Of a stretch of DNA of 6,747 nucleotides, positions 5,643 to 6,747 are shown piece after piece. Position numbers and translations under genes: made by a program. The notes under the pieces are model-generated. The model was not told the origin of the DNA, searched no databases, and saw nothing but the letters and a program-made list of their open reading frames with translations. Within the stretch, counting starts at the first letter, position 1. The number at the start of each line of letters is the position of its first letter. The stretch comes from JBGSMB01 sp041740375 (lineage in GTDB: Bacteria; Patescibacteriota; Saccharimonadia; Saccharimonadales; JAGQMS01), in contig JBGSMB010000076.1 of assembly GCA_041740375.1 (NCBI GenBank), positions 1 to 6,747 of the forward strand, in the 5' to 3' direction.

Positions 5643-5663
5643 CGTATAATTTAGTACTATACG
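5643..5663 (+). promoter_or_regulatory. Possible frr promoter -10 inside an inverted repeat
   Basis: A perfect TATAAT (5645-5650) lies in the tsf-frr gap, 42 bases before the frr GTG. There is no good -35 at 16-18 bp and no TGn extension, so it may be weak or need an activator. The box overlaps an inverted repeat, CGTATA (5643-5648) and TATACG (5658-5663), with a 9-base centre. This could be an operator or a small RNA hairpin. No T-run follows, so it is not an intrinsic terminator. Confidence 0.35.
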
Positions 5664-5681
5664 TAAAGAAAACATGAAGAA

Positions 5682-5686
5682 AGAGG
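5682..5686 (+). promoter_or_regulatory. frr Shine-Dalgarno that decides a GTG start
   Basis: AGAGG ends six bases before the GTG at 5693. An in-frame TTG at 5687 touches the site directly and could not use it, so the protein begins MTNDIF at the GTG, as in most ribosome recycling factors. Confidence 0.8.
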
Positions 5687-5692
5687 TTGCCC

Positions 5693-6253
5693 GTGACGAA
5701 TGATATTTTTTCCGAACTTCAAACAGAAACTACTGCCGCGCTAGATCATTTAGAAGATGAAATGAAAAAGATTAGAACCGGCCGTGCAAGCTCCGGCATG
5801 TTAGATAGTATTCAAGTTGTTGTGTATGGTTCACCGATGCCGTTAGTGGCAGTAGGGAGCGTGACGATTCCAGAGGCTCAGCAGATTCAAATTACACCAT
5901 TTGATCCAAGTAATATCCAAGCAATAGCATCAGCAATACGAGATGATCAGTCGCTTGGGCTAAATCCTGTCGACGATGGTCGGGTAATTCGGGTACAGAT
6001 TCCTGCATTGACTACTGAGCGCCGGCAACAAATTGTTAAGCAGCTAGGAGAGAAAGCAGAGGAATGCCACATTCGTACGCGTAACGCACGCCATGAAGCG
6101 CTACGAGCAGCCAAGAAAAAGAAAGACGATAAAGAGATAAGCGAAGACGATGTAAGGCGCCTCGAGAAGCAAGTAGATGATTTAATGGCTACTATCAAGA
6201 CTAAAATCGATACTATTGTTGCTCAAAAAGAAAAAGAGATAATGACAGTCTAG
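5693..6253 (+). CDS. frr: Ribosome recycling factor
   Basis: RRF, with EF-G, splits the post-termination ribosome so that it can start again. The 186-residue product matches the family length (about 185). Conserved stretches are KKIRTGRASSGMLD (26-38), VTIPEAQQIQITPFDPS (57-73), IRDDQSLGLNPVDDG (82-96), the RVQIPALTTERR turn, and the RNARHEALRA helix (129-139) that leads to the long three-helix bundle. The KKKKDDKEISEDD segment is the usual charged hinge of the bundle. The GTG start at 5693 is preferred to the TTG at 5687 on ribosome-binding-site spacing. The stop is TAG. It follows tsf without pyrH between them and is followed by uppS 15 bp later, with the genes probably co-transcribed. Confidence 0.97.
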   Translation: MTNDIFSELQTETTAALDHLEDEMKKIRTGRASSGMLDSIQVVVYGSPMPLVAVGSVTIPEAQQIQITPFDPSNIQAIASAIRDDQSLGLNPVDDGRVIRVQIPALTTERRQQIVKQLGEKAEECHIRTRNARHEALRAAKKKKDDKEISEDDVRRLEKQVDDLMATIKTKIDTIVAQKEKEIMTV

Positions 6254-6268
6254 CCATCGAGGCTTATT

Positions 6269-6747
6269 ATGCGATCTATTATGAAAGAGCAGCTACCTAG
6301 GCATATCGCGGTTATTCTTGATGGTAATCGACGTTGGGCTAAACAACATGGCAAGCGCCCACAACAAGGCCATAAGGCCGGTTACTCGACACTTTTAAAG
6401 TTTGTAGATATGACATTTGAACGAGGGGTTGAATATCTCAGTGTTTATTTATTTTCTACAGAAAATTGGCGTAGAGAGAGCGATGAAGTGGGTTATATTA
6501 TGGACCTCGCGCTAAGGGTGTTCGAAAAAGATCTACTAAAACTTCACAAAAAAGGCGTGAGAATTCATTGGCTTGGTAGATATGATAAATTGAGCGACAA
6601 ACACATAACAGCAATAAAAAAAGCTGTTGAACTCACGAAAGACAATACAAAATCTCATCTTTGTTGCTGTGTTAATTATGGCGGACAGCAAGAGATTGTA
6701 GACGCGACAAAGCAAGCAATAGTAGATGGCATTGATCCCTCTACGCT
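6269..6747 (+). CDS. uppS: Polyprenyl diphosphate synthase, cis-prenyltransferase (UppS), 3'-truncated
   Basis: This enzyme adds isopentenyl diphosphate units in cis to farnesyl diphosphate, making the long-chain lipid carrier (undecaprenyl diphosphate or similar) used for cell-wall and glycan export. The first 159 residues are present; the C-terminal RxGGExR-type motif lies beyond the window. By comparison with E. coli UppS from memory, the catalytic Asp is D18 in ILDGNRRWA, with N20, R22, W23, H35 and the FSTENWRR segment (S63, N66, R69) all in register. The DGNRRWA form, where E. coli has DGNGRWA, resembles actinobacterial and archaeal-type cis-prenyltransferases. NYGGQQEIVDA near the end has Gln where NYGGR is common. 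The ATG at 6269 has GAGG six bases upstream (6259-6262). Chain length of the product cannot be told from sequence. Confidence 0.95.
   Translation, partial: MRSIMKEQLPRHIAVILDGNRRWAKQHGKRPQQGHKAGYSTLLKFVDMTFERGVEYLSVYLFSTENWRRESDEVGYIMDLALRVFEKDLLKLHKKGVRIHWLGRYDKLSDKHITAIKKAVELTKDNTKSHLCCCVNYGGQQEIVDATKQAIVDGIDPST

Noticed and set aside
5687..5692. TTG start for frr at 5687
   Set aside because: It abuts AGAGG with no spacing; the GTG at 5693 has ideal spacing and gives the normal RRF N-terminus.
5674..5703. Nine-codon open frame (MKKEVARDE) overlapping the frr start
   Set aside because: No good Shine-Dalgarno, very short, and its content is explained by the purine-rich ribosome-binding region; a role in frr control is possible but unsupported.

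Overview
The window is a compact stretch of bacterial housekeeping DNA. It holds two translation-centred gene clusters that diverge from one short intergenic region, plus the end of a surface protease gene. Coding density, moderate GC content (by eye low-to-mid 40s %), a short EF-Ts (199 aa), a cysteine-free L31 with a Lys/Ala-rich tail and the absence of pyrH between tsf and frr suggest a small-genome bacterium. A Patescibacteria/CPR lineage, perhaps Saccharibacteria, is my best guess. This rests on recall of family features, not on a search. The standard code reads every gene at family-typical length.

Left part, bases 1-1956: a 5'-truncated HtrA/DegP-type serine protease (+) ends one base before the end of prmC (-), so the two genes converge with no room for a terminator between them. 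Minus-strand cluster, read right to left from 4095: rpmE (L31, zinc-independent type), a clear intrinsic terminator, prfA (RF1), a small three-helix DoxX-like membrane protein with a proline-rich N-terminus, and prmC, the methyltransferase that modifies the GGQ glutamine of RF1. The release factor and its modifying enzyme are thus in one transcription direction, separated by an unrelated-looking membrane gene.

Plus-strand cluster from 4280: rpsB (S2), tsf (EF-Ts), frr (ribosome recycling factor) and the start of a cis-prenyltransferase (uppS), truncated by the window edge. This is the usual rpsB-tsf-(pyrH)-frr-uppS order with pyrH missing.

The most informative region is the 184-base gap between rpmE and rpsB. 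It holds two well-formed sigma70-type promoters back to back, with their -35 boxes 11 bp apart. The rpmE promoter places the start codon almost exactly at the predicted transcription start and there is no Shine-Dalgarno sequence, so rpmE is probably translated from a leaderless mRNA. The rpsB promoter gives a leader of about 100 nt that can fold so that a UCCUUU tract, resembling the 16S rRNA anti-SD, pairs with the rpsB Shine-Dalgarno. This is a plausible S2 autoregulatory switch. Other points are an in-frame duplicated PQPL peptide inside PrmC, a lack of Shine-Dalgarno sequences at prmC and the DoxX-like gene, and no use of TGA as a stop. I saw no mobile elements, CRISPR arrays, tRNA or rRNA genes.
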